This document shows positions 1 to 7,709 of a DNA stretch of 14,749 nt, piece by piece. The DNA comes from Spirochaetota bacterium (lineage in GTDB: Bacteria; Spirochaetota; Spirochaetia; Treponematales; Breznakiellaceae). The notes beneath the pieces are model-generated. The model saw only the letters and a list, made by a program, of their open reading frames with translations, searched no databases and had not been told where the DNA came from. The translations under genes were made by a program, and so were the position numbers. Position 1 is the first letter of the stretch; each line of letters starts with the position of its first letter. The DNA lies in contig JAEXTK010000189.1 in assembly GCA_023406985.1 (NCBI GenBank), positions 1 through 14,749 on the forward strand, read 5' to 3'.

Positions 1-1
1 C

Positions 2-367
2 ATGCCGGCAGCGCCCGCATCCGCGGCAGCGCCCGACGTCGCCGTGGACTACGTCGGCTTCACGATCACGAACGAACCCGTCATCTACGCGGACAAGATC
101 CCCGCGGCCCTCGGAACCGGCATCTCCTTCGCGGTCACGAACGGCACCGGCGCGGACGGCGTCTTCGAGATACTCTTCTACAAGATGGACCTGGACCCAA
201 GCAAGCATAAAACCCTCCGCCGGGACCGCGTGGCCATCGCCGCGGGGGCCATGGCCGAGGTGGCGCCCTACGTCTTCACGGAGCCCGGCCAGTACAAGCT
301 CATCCTCAAGACGCACGACAACCTCAAGCGCGTGGAGCGGATCTGGAAGGTCGTGGAGATCAAGTAA
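2..367 (+). CDS. Partial hypothetical protein, secreted or lipoprotein-like C-terminal domain
   Basis: I do not recognise this family. The reading frame is open to the left edge, so the ATG at position 2 may be internal and the true N-terminus lies outside the window. The first 12 or so visible residues are almost all Ala and Pro (AAPASAAAP), like the flexible linker that often follows a signal peptide or lipobox; no signal is visible here. The remaining roughly 105 residues alternate short hydrophobic strands (ISFAVTNGT, VFEILFYKM, GQYKLILKT) with turns and end in KVVEIK. This looks like one small all-beta, Ig-like sandwich, but that is inferred from the pattern only. It ends in TAA and converges on the VOC gene with about 33 bases between them. 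Function unknown. Confidence 0.6.
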   Translation: MPAAPASAAAPDVAVDYVGFTITNEPVIYADKIPAALGTGISFAVTNGTGADGVFEILFYKMDLDPSKHKTLRRDRVAIAAGAMAEVAPYVFTEPGQYKLILKTHDNLKRVERIWKVVEIK

Positions 368-400
368 GGAGCGGGACCGTCGCGCGGGACCGCCTCGGCG

Positions 401-895
401 CTAGACGCCGTCCCCCTCGCGCAGTTCGATGACGGTCCCCTCGGGGGCGATGACCTTGAGGAGGCGGCCGCCCTCCACCTCGTAGATCCGCTTCCCGCCC
501 TTCTCGGCGAATTGAGTCCAGCCGCCCGTTTCCAGGCGGCGCAGGGACGCGTCCAGGTCGTCAACCGCGAAGCAGAGGTGGCGCAAGCCGACGGCCGCCG
601 GCGCGCCCGCATCGGCCGCCGAAGGCCTGGCCGCGCCCGCCACTTCCGCGGCGCGGGCAGGCGCGGCCGCGCCGGCGGCCCCCGCCTCCGCGGGCCGGGC
701 CAATGCTTCCGCGACGCCCTTGGGCGTCTGGATCTCCAGGCGGATGTCGCCGGATCTCAGCCAGCTGTTGTAGGCGCGACCGTGAAATCCCGGCGTCTCC
801 TTCTCTACCGAAAAGCCGAGCAGGCGGACGTAGAAGTCGACCGTCGCCGCGTAGTCGGCGGTTTCTATGCAGGCATGGTGGAAACGAAGATGCAT
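401..895 (-). CDS. VOC (glyoxalase/bleomycin resistance/dioxygenase) family protein with an Ala-rich insertion
   Basis: This is a 164-residue protein of the vicinal-oxygen-chelate fold, made of two beta-alpha-beta-beta-beta modules. Module 1 covers about residues 1-60 (RFHHACIETADYAATVDFY, then RLEIQTP). Module 2 covers about 102-160 (LRHLCFAVDDLDASLRRLE, then GTVIELRE). The expected metal ligands are present: H6 or H7 and E54 in module 1, H106 and E157 in module 2. A divalent-metal isomerase, lyase or dioxygenase activity is therefore plausible; the substrate cannot be told. Between the modules, about residues 66-101 are a low-complexity Ala/Gly/Pro tract not typical of the family, where the linker is usually short. 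The gene starts 27 bases after the six-TM chemoreceptor on the same strand. It has its own purine-rich GAGGGA about 9 bases before the ATG, so it is probably co-transcribed. Glyoxalase I proper is possible but not shown. Confidence 0.85.
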   Translation of the reverse strand: MHLRFHHACIETADYAATVDFYVRLLGFSVEKETPGFHGRAYNSWLRSGDIRLEIQTPKGVAEALARPAEAGAAGAAAPARAAEVAGAARPSAADAGAPAAVGLRHLCFAVDDLDASLRRLETGGWTQFAEKGGKRIYEVEGGRLLKVIAPEGTVIELREGDGV

Positions 896-922
896 GATTT
901 CAGTCCCTCTCCCTCACCGTAG

Positions 923-2794
923 TCACGACGTCTTGAAACAGCCGACGGCCTCGGCCATCGTGTCGATGGTCTCCATCGTAGCCCTGGCCATGCTCGATAC
1001 CTTGTCGGCGCCTTCCGCTATGTTCCGCGTGACCAGGGTCATCTCCTCCATGCCCTTCGTGATGCCCGAGGTCGCGCTCCGCAGGCGGTCGGTTTCTTCC
1101 AGGACCGTCCGGTTACCTTCGCTCATCTCCCGGGAGCCGGTCCGGACCTGGGAAGTGATATCGTTCATGGACTTGAGCGCGGCGAGGACCTGGGCGGAGC
1201 CTTCCTGTTGCTCGGACATGGCCTGCTTCACCTCGATGACCAAGCTGTCGGTATCCCCGATCCGTTCCGCCACGCGCTGGAACGACGTCTCCGAACGCTG
1301 CGAGGAAACGACCACTTCCTTGATCGCCTGCTGGACCTGGGCCAGCTCGGCCTTGATCTTCTTCGATTGGCCCGACGACGTCTCGGCGAGACGGCGGATC
1401 TCATCCGCGACGACGGAGAAGCCCATGCCGGCCTCGCCCGCGTGGGCCGCCTCGATGGCCGCGTTCATGGCCAGGAGATTCGTCTGCGCGGCGATGGCGG
1501 AGACGACCTTGTTCGCCTCCAGGAGGGACTCCGAACGCTCCGCGATCTGATCGATGCGGGAGCGGACGTCGGCTTGCGTCGTCTTCCCCTCTTCCGCCGC
1601 CGTGAGGAGCGCGCCGAACTGCTCGGCCATCTTCTCGATCGAGGAAGACACCGCGCCGATGTTGCCGATCATCTCCTCGATCGAAGCCGAAGCCTCCGTT
1701 ACGCTCGCGGCCTGTTCGGAGATGAGCCCTTCCATGGATTCGATGCTCTGGGCGATCTGCTCGACGGCGCTGGAAGATTCCTCCACGCTCGTCGATTGGT
1801 TCCTCACCTTCTCGCGCAGATCCTCCACCGTCGCGATGATGCGGGCCGCGGCGGAGACCGTCGCACCCGCGTCGCGATTCATGGCCGCGCCGAAGCCGCT
1901 TAGGCTCGCCTGGGCGGCTTTGAGACCGCCGATGCTTTCCGACAGGCTGTCGCAGAACGCGTTGACTCTCCCCGCGATCGTACCCAATTCGTCCACGGAG
2001 GAGATCGAGATGCGGTGCGTCAGGTCTTTTTCCGCGGACGACAATCGGTCGAGCTGTTCGATCACCGAGCGGTAGATGAGCGCGGTCGTGGAGGTCCAAA
2101 TGGCGGTCAGGGCCACGATCACGCCGATGAAGAGGACGGAAATCGCGGCCGAGCCGAGATACGCCTCGATCGCGTTTTCGCCGCCGCTCCTCCTGAATTT
2201 GCTGAACGTCAGGATGGCGTTCGTGAACGCGAATACGGCGGCCATGAGGGTGGAAAAGGTGGGGATGATGAAGCTCTTCCGTTGTTGCCGCGCGTCCCGC
2301 AAGTCCTTTGGGTAGTGGACGAGACTCTCGGCCAACAGGGTCTTGGCGGTCAGCCGATCCACGAGCACGAAGATCCAAGAACAGGCCAACATGCCGAGGG
2401 TCATGAGGAAGCCGCCCAGGAGCGCCCCGTTGAGGCTGCGCAGTCCGATGGTATCCTTCATCGCCACGACCGCTACGACGTACGCGGCGCTCGTCAGGAA
2501 TACGCGGACCAGGGATTTGAGCGGAATGCCACCGAGCGTGAAGAGCGCCGCGGCGTAGGCCCGCTCGTCGGCCTGCTTGTCCCGGAATTCGAATCGGAAC
2601 GGATCTCCGAGGCGCCACGTGGCGGCCAGGGTCAGCGCGAGATACAGCGCGCCCATGGCGATCACCGCGGCCAAGGGCTGCGTGAGCGGTATGCCCCCCG
2701 TCCTGAAGTTGGCGCAGGCGGCCGCGAACATCGCGATGTTCACCAGACACGCGCTGGCTATGATCGCGTGATAACCATGAGGTTTTATGATCAC
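923..2794 (-). CDS. Methyl-accepting chemotaxis protein with six predicted TM helices, no periplasmic sensor domain
   Basis: A 623-residue chemoreceptor. About residues 1-236 hold six hydrophobic segments (roughly 8-29, 39-60, 96-113, 124-146, 174-195, 211-236) with only short connecting loops. Sensing would therefore occur in or at the membrane, not in an external domain. A HAMP-like linker follows (about 237-285, DELGT with Gly at 271), then the long coiled-coil signalling hairpin. The diagnostic tip is AAQTNLLAMNAAIEAAHAGE, with the central Glu at 448, followed by GFSVVADEIRRLAE. The protein ends ...VGCFKTS without a CheR-tethering pentapeptide. The start is GTG at 2794, chosen for the AGGAG six bases upstream and the lack of a better start. 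The gene has its own promoter and probably carries the VOC gene as its second cistron. No CheA, CheW, CheR or CheB lies nearby, so it would feed a chemotaxis system elsewhere. Confidence 0.93.
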   Translation of the reverse strand: MIIKPHGYHAIIASACLVNIAMFAAACANFRTGGIPLTQPLAAVIAMGALYLALTLAATWRLGDPFRFEFRDKQADERAYAAALFTLGGIPLKSLVRVFLTSAAYVVAVVAMKDTIGLRSLNGALLGGFLMTLGMLACSWIFVLVDRLTAKTLLAESLVHYPKDLRDARQQRKSFIIPTFSTLMAAVFAFTNAILTFSKFRRSGGENAIEAYLGSAAISVLFIGVIVALTAIWTSTTALIYRSVIEQLDRLSSAEKDLTHRISISSVDELGTIAGRVNAFCDSLSESIGGLKAAQASLSGFGAAMNRDAGATVSAAARIIATVEDLREKVRNQSTSVEESSSAVEQIAQSIESMEGLISEQAASVTEASASIEEMIGNIGAVSSSIEKMAEQFGALLTAAEEGKTTQADVRSRIDQIAERSESLLEANKVVSAIAAQTNLLAMNAAIEAAHAGEAGMGFSVVADEIRRLAETSSGQSKKIKAELAQVQQAIKEVVVSSQRSETSFQRVAERIGDTDSLVIEVKQAMSEQQEGSAQVLAALKSMNDITSQVRTGSREMSEGNRTVLEETDRLRSATSGITKGMEEMTLVTRNIAEGADKVSSMARATMETIDTMAEAVGCFKTS

Positions 2795-2800
2795 CTTTTT

Positions 2801-2805
2801 CTCCT
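2801..2805 (-). promoter_or_regulatory. Shine-Dalgarno AGGAG deciding a GTG start
   Basis: AGGAG on the minus strand, six bases before the GTG at 2794. It supports GTG as the start of the six-TM chemoreceptor and shows that this gene uses conventional leadered initiation. Confidence 0.75.
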
Positions 2806-2824
2806 GGGAATTATGGTAATCCTT

Positions 2825-2852
2825 ACTCTAGAACAGAAGGTGGCGTTGTCAA
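2825..2852 (-). promoter_or_regulatory. Sigma70-type promoter of the six-TM chemoreceptor gene
   Basis: On the minus strand a perfect -35 TTGACA (2847-2852) is followed after 16 bases by TAGAGT (2825-2830, 4 of 6 to consensus). Transcription would begin near 2818. That leaves a leader of about 24 bases containing the AGGAG at 2801-2805. The promoter sits just downstream of the terminator of the Vor operon, so the two units are separately controlled. I saw no flagellar sigma28-type motif. Confidence 0.7.
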
Positions 2853-2864
2853 CCGAAGGAGCGG

Positions 2865-2901
2865 AATAAAAAGGCGATCCCGACGGACCGTCGGGATCGC
2901 C
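2865..2901 (-). terminator. Rho-independent terminator of the buk-ptb-vor operon
   Basis: Arms GGCGATCCCGAC (2873-2884) and GTCGGGATCGCC (2890-2901) form a perfect 12-bp stem with a 5-base loop. Read on the minus strand, the hairpin is followed directly by TTTTTATT (2865-2872). It lies 26 bases past the stop codon of the gamma subunit. The flank on the other side has no comparable T run, so it acts on the minus strand. Confidence 0.92.
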
Positions 2902-2926
2902 CTTTCGGAGACCTGGCCGCGGCCGT

Positions 2927-3456
2927 TTACACCGCCGCCATCCCTGCCGTGATCGCGTCCACGTTCATGGGCACGAACTTGTGCTTGTTCTCGGGGAAGA
3001 ACTTCTTGAGGATCCGCTCCACCGAGGAAAGCTCCAGGGCGCCGGTGAGCTTGGCCATGGCGCCGAGGGCCACCATGTTGGCGATCTTGGCGTCGCCGAT
3101 CTTCTCGGCGATGGTCTGGGCGTCCACCTTGACCACGCGGACGTCCTGCCTCGTCGGTCCTTCAGTCACGAGGCTCGAGTTGATGAGCATGAGGCCGCCG
3201 GATTTCACCATCTTCTCGCAGAGGGGCAGGGAATCCGGATTCATGACGAGCACGGAGTCGGGGGTCGTCACGAGGGGGCTCGCGATCTCCTCGTCGGAGA
3301 CGATGACGCCCGCGCGGGCGATGCCGCCGCGCTTCTCCGCGCCGTAGAAGGGGAAGAAGGTGACGTTCTTCCCCTCCTCCATCGCGCAATAGACCCAGAT
3401 CTGGCCGAGGGAGATGATGCCCTGGCCGCCGAAACCGGCGAAGAAGGATTTCTCGG

Positions 3457-3460
<4 letters not shown>
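2927..3460 (-). CDS. 2-oxoacid:ferredoxin oxidoreductase, gamma subunit
   Basis: This 177-residue protein is the gamma subunit of a four-subunit 2-oxoacid:ferredoxin oxidoreductase. Family members contain the POR gamma domain that helps bind coenzyme A. The N-terminus shows the family hallmark GFGGQG (residues 9-14), then FPFYGAEKRGG and the IVSDEEIASP / VLVMNPDSL strand pattern. I chose the ATG at 3460 for three reasons: it begins the domain correctly, it is preceded by AAGGAGG seven bases upstream, and it overlaps the beta-subunit stop as ATGA. The same frame stays open a long way upstream, but that sequence is the shadow of the beta-subunit gene. It is the last gene of the operon, followed by a strong terminator. 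Substrate assignment rests on neighbouring ptb and buk; a 2-oxoglutarate enzyme is the main alternative. Confidence 0.93.
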
Positions 3461-4248
<788 letters not shown>

Positions 4249-4251
4249 CGC

Positions 4252-5370
4252 TTATCTCCCCAGCAGTCGCTTCGCCTCGGCGAAGACTTCCTCTTCGGTC
4301 GGGATCATACCGCCGACGCGGCCCAGGAAATGGACCGGCGCGGCGCCGAGCACGGAGAGCTTCACGTCCTCCACCATCTGGCCCATGCTCATCTCCACCA
4401 CCAGGATCGGCTTGCCGTTCTGCGCGACGCGGGCGATCTCGTTGGACGGGAAGGGCCAGAGCGTGATGGGCCGGAAGAGGCCGAGCTTGATCCCCGCCTT
4501 CTCCGCGAGTTTGCGGGCGCCGAGGCAGACGCGCGCCGACGTTCCGTACGCGACCATCACGAGGTCGGCGTCCTCCGCCGAGCAGGCGTTCTTTCCCGCA
4601 TCCACCTCGTCGTAGCCGCAGGAGATCGACTCGAAGCGGACTTCGGTCTTCTTGACTTCCTCATAGCGTTCGTAGCGGGCGCGGATCTTCCGCTCGAAAT
4701 TCTCGGGCACGAGCTCCAGCGAGGACAGGTGGTGCGGGTCGCGATGGGACGCGGCCATGCCGCCGATGACCCAGGGCTTCTTCGGCAGCGAATCCAGGGA
4801 ACGCTCCGGCGGAAGGACCACGCCCTCCATCATCTGGCCGATCATGCCGTCCGCCAGGATGATCACCGGCATCCGCCACTTGTCCGCCAGGTCGAAGGCG
4901 AGGTAGGTGAGGTCCGCCGCCTCCTGCACGCTCTTGGGCGCCAGGACGATGCAGTAGTAGTCCCCGTGGCCGCCGCCGCGGGTGGACTGGAAGTAGTCGC
5001 CCTGGGCCGGCGCGATGCCGCCGAGGCCGGGGCCGCTCCGCACGACGTTGGCCACCACGAGGGGCATGTCGGCGCCCGCGGCGTAGGAGATGCCCTCCTG
5101 CTTGAGGCTGATGCCGGGGCTGGAGGAACTCGTCATGGCCCGGGCGCCCGTGGACGCCGCGCCGTAGACCATGTTGATCGCGGCGACCTCGCTCTCGGCC
5201 TGGATGAACACCCTTCCGCGGTCCAACATGTTGCGGGCCATGTAGGCGATGAGCTCGTTCTGCGGCGTGATCGGGTAACCGAAGTAGGCCGAACACCCCG
5301 CGCGGAGCGCCGCCTCGGCGATCGCCTCGTTGCCCTTCATGAGCCGCTTCTCTTCCTTCGTCCCGCTCAT
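4252..5370 (-). CDS. vorB: 2-oxoacid:ferredoxin oxidoreductase, alpha subunit, VorB-like
   Basis: This 372-residue alpha subunit contains the pyrimidine-binding domain of the oxidoreductase. Key sequences are LMKGNEAIAEAAL near the start, GYPITPQNE (YPITP at 32-36), the ESEVAAINMVYGAAS and SSSSPGISLKQEG segments, and a C-terminal transketolase-like domain (DLVMVAYGTSARV, GLFRPITLWPFP). Proteins of this length and start are usually called 3-methyl-2-oxobutanoate dehydrogenase subunit VorB. The ATG at 5370 is preceded by AAGGAG seven bases upstream and overlaps the ferredoxin stop (ATGA); the frame is open further upstream but that part is shadow. The full complex would convert branched 2-oxoacid plus CoA to acyl-CoA, CO2 and reduced ferredoxin. 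The substrate call combines family naming with the ptb-buk context and is inference. Confidence 0.93.
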   Translation of the reverse strand: MSGTKEEKRLMKGNEAIAEAALRAGCSAYFGYPITPQNELIAYMARNMLDRGRVFIQAESEVAAINMVYGAASTGARAMTSSSSPGISLKQEGISYAAGADMPLVVANVVRSGPGLGGIAPAQGDYFQSTRGGGHGDYYCIVLAPKSVQEAADLTYLAFDLADKWRMPVIILADGMIGQMMEGVVLPPERSLDSLPKKPWVIGGMAASHRDPHHLSSLELVPENFERKIRARYERYEEVKKTEVRFESISCGYDEVDAGKNACSAEDADLVMVAYGTSARVCLGARKLAEKAGIKLGLFRPITLWPFPSNEIARVAQNGKPILVVEMSMGQMVEDVKLSVLGAAPVHFLGRVGGMIPTEEEVFAEAKRLLGR

Positions 5371-5597
5371 GCCTCGACTCCTTCCCGTTCGAACACCTCG
5401 ATGCAGGCATCGGGGCACATCATGTAGCAGCTGCCGCAGGCGATGCACTTCTCGGCATACTTCGCCAACGACGGGTAGACGCCCGCCGCATTGATCTGCG
5501 TATCCGCTTCCAGGACCTTCACCGGGCACGCGCGCACGCAGAGGTAACACCCCTTGCAGCGCTCGCGGTCTATGACGACCACGCCTCTCTTAGCCAT
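5367..5597 (-). CDS. 2-oxoacid:ferredoxin oxidoreductase, 4Fe-4S ferredoxin-like (delta) subunit
   Basis: A 76-residue polyferredoxin subunit with two complete CxxCxxCxxxCP motifs: C14, C17, C20, C24 and C51, C54, C57, C61. These would hold two [4Fe-4S] clusters that pass electrons from the TPP-bound intermediate to soluble ferredoxin. An extra Cys (C65) follows the second motif. Separate delta subunits of this size are typical of four-subunit Vor, Kor and Por enzymes. The start ATG at 5597 follows GAGGAGG (5602-5608) with a four-base gap. About 31 bases separate it from ptb, and it overlaps vorB by four bases. It could instead serve as a free ferredoxin, but the tight coupling to vorB argues for a subunit. 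Confidence 0.95.
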   Translation of the reverse strand: MAKRGVVVIDRERCKGCYLCVRACPVKVLEADTQINAAGVYPSLAKYAEKCIACGSCYMMCPDACIEVFEREGVEA

Positions 5598-5628
5598 ACG
5601 GCCTCCTCGGATTCGATATGAAAAACGG

Positions 5629-6537
5629 TCACTTCTTGAAAGCGACCAGAACGGCGAACGCGATGGACGCGAGCTTGGTCTCCGCGGTGTCGGACCGGCT
5701 CGTGAGGACGATGGGAGTCTTGGCCCCGACCACGAGGCCGGCCCCCTTGGCGCCGCCCAGGTCCATGAGGGCCTTGTAGAGGACGTTGCCGACTTCGATG
5801 TACGGGGCCACGAGGATGTCCGCGTCCCCGGCCACCGGACTTTCGATGCCCTTGATCCGGGCCGCTTCGGCGCTGATCGCGTTGTCCAGGGCGAGCGGGC
5901 CGTCCACGACGCAGCCGGGGATCTGGCCGCGCCGGTTCATCTGGGTCAGGATGGCCGCGTCGGCCGTACAGGGCATCTTTTCCGGGTTCACCTTCTCCAC
6001 GGCGGCCAGGAGGGCGACCTTGGGCGTCTCCACGCCGAGGGCGCGGCCGCAGTCAACGGCGTTGCGGATGATATCGATCTTTTCGCCGAGCGTCGGCGCG
6101 ATATTGATGGCGGCGTCCGTCACGAGGACGAGCTTATGGTAGTGCGGCGATTCCACCGCGCCGACGTGGCTCACGAGGCGCCCCGCGTGGAGGCCCGTCT
6201 CCTTGTTGAGCACCGCCTTGAGGATGACCGAGGTGTCGAGCAGACCCTTCATGACGAAGGACGCTTCCCCGCTCCGGACGTGCGCGACGGCCGAGGCCGC
6301 GGCCTTGGCGAGCTCCGGCTCCTGGACGACCTCGTAGGCGGAAAGGTCGATGCCTTCCTTCGCGGCTATCCGCTCTATGGCCGCCCGATCTCCGATGAGG
6401 ATGGCGTCCGCGAGTCCGGCTACCCGCGCGGCTTCCACCGCCTGCAGGACCTCTTCGTCCTGGGCGGCCGCCACCGCGATGCGCGGTTTTCCGGCGACGG
6501 CCTTCGCGGCCGCGATCAATTCTGCGATGGTTTTCAA
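5629..6537 (-). CDS. ptb: Phosphate butyryltransferase (phosphotransbutyrylase)
   Basis: This 302-residue enzyme exchanges CoA for phosphate on short-chain acyl-CoA, giving acyl-phosphate. The length matches Ptb rather than the larger bacterial Pta. Recognisable stretches are SFVMKGLLDTSVILKAVLNK in the middle, LVLVTDAAINIAPT, VDGPLALDNAIS, and the C-terminal TSRSDTAETKLASIAFA, all typical of the family. The start is TTG at 6537: no in-frame ATG gives a proper N-terminus, and AGGAG (6544-6548) lies six bases upstream, overlapping the buk stop codon. Only nine bases separate it from buk, so coupled translation is likely. With Vor genes downstream, isobutyryl-, isovaleryl- and 2-methylbutyryl-CoA are the probable substrates; butyryl-CoA is the alternative, but no butyrate-synthesis genes (thl, hbd, crt, bcd) are in view. 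Confidence 0.95.
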   Translation of the reverse strand: MKTIAELIAAAKAVAGKPRIAVAAAQDEEVLQAVEAARVAGLADAILIGDRAAIERIAAKEGIDLSAYEVVQEPELAKAAASAVAHVRSGEASFVMKGLLDTSVILKAVLNKETGLHAGRLVSHVGAVESPHYHKLVLVTDAAINIAPTLGEKIDIIRNAVDCGRALGVETPKVALLAAVEKVNPEKMPCTADAAILTQMNRRGQIPGCVVDGPLALDNAISAEAARIKGIESPVAGDADILVAPYIEVGNVLYKALMDLGGAKGAGLVVGAKTPIVLTSRSDTAETKLASIAFAVLVAFKK

Positions 6538-6543
6538 GGGTAT

Positions 6544-6548
6544 CTCCT
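6544..6548 (-). promoter_or_regulatory. Shine-Dalgarno AGGAG deciding the TTG start of ptb
   Basis: AGGAG on the minus strand, six bases before the TTG at 6537 and overlapping the buk stop codon TAG (6547-6549). It fixes the unusual start of ptb and suggests that ribosomes finishing buk reinitiate on ptb. Confidence 0.75.
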
Positions 6549-7614
6549 AGTACTCGACGGATAGTTCCTCGCCCCGGAGGATGCGGAGCCCCGCGTCCCT
6601 GAGGGCTTCCAGCTCGCCCTCGCCGGGGTAGGCGATCACCGGCGCGATCCAGGAGACCTTGGCGCTGATGGCGTCCACGATGTTCGCTCCGTGCGCGATG
6701 CCGCCGGTCAGGATGATGGCATCCACCTTGCCGTCGGCGGCCGCGGCGAGCGATCCGATCTCTTTGGCCACGTTGTAATCGAAGGCGCGGAGCGCGAGCT
6801 CCGCCTCGGCGTCTCCCTCGGCGGCGCGCCGCTCGATCTCCCGCATGTCGTTGGTGCCGAAGAGGCTGACGAGTCCGCCGTGCCCGGTGAGGAGCTTGCG
6901 GACCTCGTGCTCGGTATGCGCGCCGGAAAAGCAGAGGGAGACGAGTTGTCCGGCGGGGATGGACCCCGCGCGCTCCGGGGAGAACGGGCCCTCGCCGTCC
7001 AAGGCGTTGTTGACGTCCACGACGCGGCCGCGCGCGTGGAGGCCGACGCTCACGCCGCCGCCCATGTGGACGACGATGAGGGTCAGATCTTCGTAGCGTA
7101 CGCCCTTGGACTTCGCGTAGCGCAGGGCGACCGCCCGCTGGTTGAGGGCGTGGAAGATGCTTTTACGCTTGATGGACTTGATGCCGGTGAGCCGGGCGAC
7201 ATCCGTGAGCTCGTCCACCACCACGGGGTCGCTGATGTAGGCGGGAATGCCGAGCTTGTGGGCCAGATCGTCGGCGAGCAAGGCGCCGAGGTTGGAGGCG
7301 TGGCCGCCGTAGCAGGCGGTCCGGAGGTCCTCCTTCATCCGATCGTTGACCCGGTACGTACCGTGCGGCAGGGGGCGGACGAGGCCGCCCCTTCCTACGA
7401 TGCAATCGATGGCCTTGAGGTCCACCACGTGGTCCGCGAGTAGATCCATGATCGCGGCCTCGCGATACTCGAGCTGATCAGCCACCGTATCGAAGCGTTC
7501 GATTTCGGACGTGCCGTGGGAAACGCTCGCCGAGAAGACGGTTTCTTCGTCCCTGAAAACACCGACCTTGGTTGACGTGGATCCAGGATTGAGAACGAGT
7601 ATGGTGTGGGGCAT
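6547..7614 (-). CDS. buk: Butyrate kinase (branched-chain fatty acid kinase type)
   Basis: A 355-residue acetate/butyrate kinase (ASKHA fold) that transfers phosphate from acyl-phosphate to ADP, making ATP and a free short-chain acid. Visible motifs: LVLNPGSTSTK (phosphate 1, residues 6-16), GRGGLVRPLPHGTY, ISDPVVVDE, FHALNQRAVALRYA, VVHMGGGVSVG (phosphate 2), EGPFSPERAGSIP, GLVSLFGTNDMREIE, IILTGGIAH (adenosine) and YPGEGELEALRDAGLRIL. I chose the ATG at 7614 because family members begin just before the LVLNPGS strand. An upstream in-frame GTG at 7647 would add an unrelated dozen residues and would lie within the promoter. There is no Shine-Dalgarno; a promoter ends eight bases before the ATG. 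It is the first gene of the operon. Branched-chain acids are the inferred substrates because Vor subunits share the operon. Confidence 0.95.
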   Translation of the reverse strand: MPHTILVLNPGSTSTKVGVFRDEETVFSASVSHGTSEIERFDTVADQLEYREAAIMDLLADHVVDLKAIDCIVGRGGLVRPLPHGTYRVNDRMKEDLRTACYGGHASNLGALLADDLAHKLGIPAYISDPVVVDELTDVARLTGIKSIKRKSIFHALNQRAVALRYAKSKGVRYEDLTLIVVHMGGGVSVGLHARGRVVDVNNALDGEGPFSPERAGSIPAGQLVSLCFSGAHTEHEVRKLLTGHGGLVSLFGTNDMREIERRAAEGDAEAELALRAFDYNVAKEIGSLAAAADGKVDAIILTGGIAHGANIVDAISAKVSWIAPVIAYPGEGELEALRDAGLRILRGEELSVEY

Positions 7615-7622
7615 CGCGGTGC

Positions 7623-7651
7623 AGTATACACCCCGCCCCACGGTCACGCAA
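7623..7651 (-). promoter_or_regulatory. Promoter of the buk operon, predicted leaderless start
   Basis: On the minus strand TTGCGT (7646-7651) and TATACT (7623-7628, 5 of 6 to consensus) are separated by 17 bases. The -10 ends eight bases before the buk ATG, so transcription should start within about 0-3 bases of it. No Shine-Dalgarno is present. Confidence 0.6.
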
Positions 7652-7674
7652 GGATGACGACCGCTCCGCGAACT

Positions 7675-7703
7675 TTGACCCCGCCGTTTTTTTTTCGTAA
7701 GAT
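7675..7703 (+). promoter_or_regulatory. Promoter of the UlaG-like gene with T9 spacer tract, predicted leaderless start
   Basis: TTGACC (7675-7680, 5 of 6) and TAAGAT (7698-7703, 4 of 6) are spaced by exactly 17 bases. The spacer contains nine consecutive T (7687-7695). The -10 ends six bases before the ATG at 7710 and no Shine-Dalgarno is present, so the mRNA should begin at or next to the start codon. It is divergent from the buk promoter; the two -35 boxes lie about 23 bases apart. Confidence 0.6.
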
Positions 7704-7709
7704 AATCCC

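Noticed and set aside
371..392. Direct repeat of gcgggaccg between the first gene and the VOC gene
   Set aside because: Only nine bases, two copies, in GC-rich DNA; likely chance.
2795..2864. Flagellar sigma28-type promoter ahead of the chemoreceptor
   Set aside because: No TAAA-N15-GCCGATAA-like pattern is present; the site fits a sigma70-type promoter instead.
5371..5550. N-terminal extension of the alpha subunit frame
   Set aside because: It covers the ferredoxin-like gene out of frame. The ATG at 5370 matches the family N-terminus and has AAGGAG upstream.
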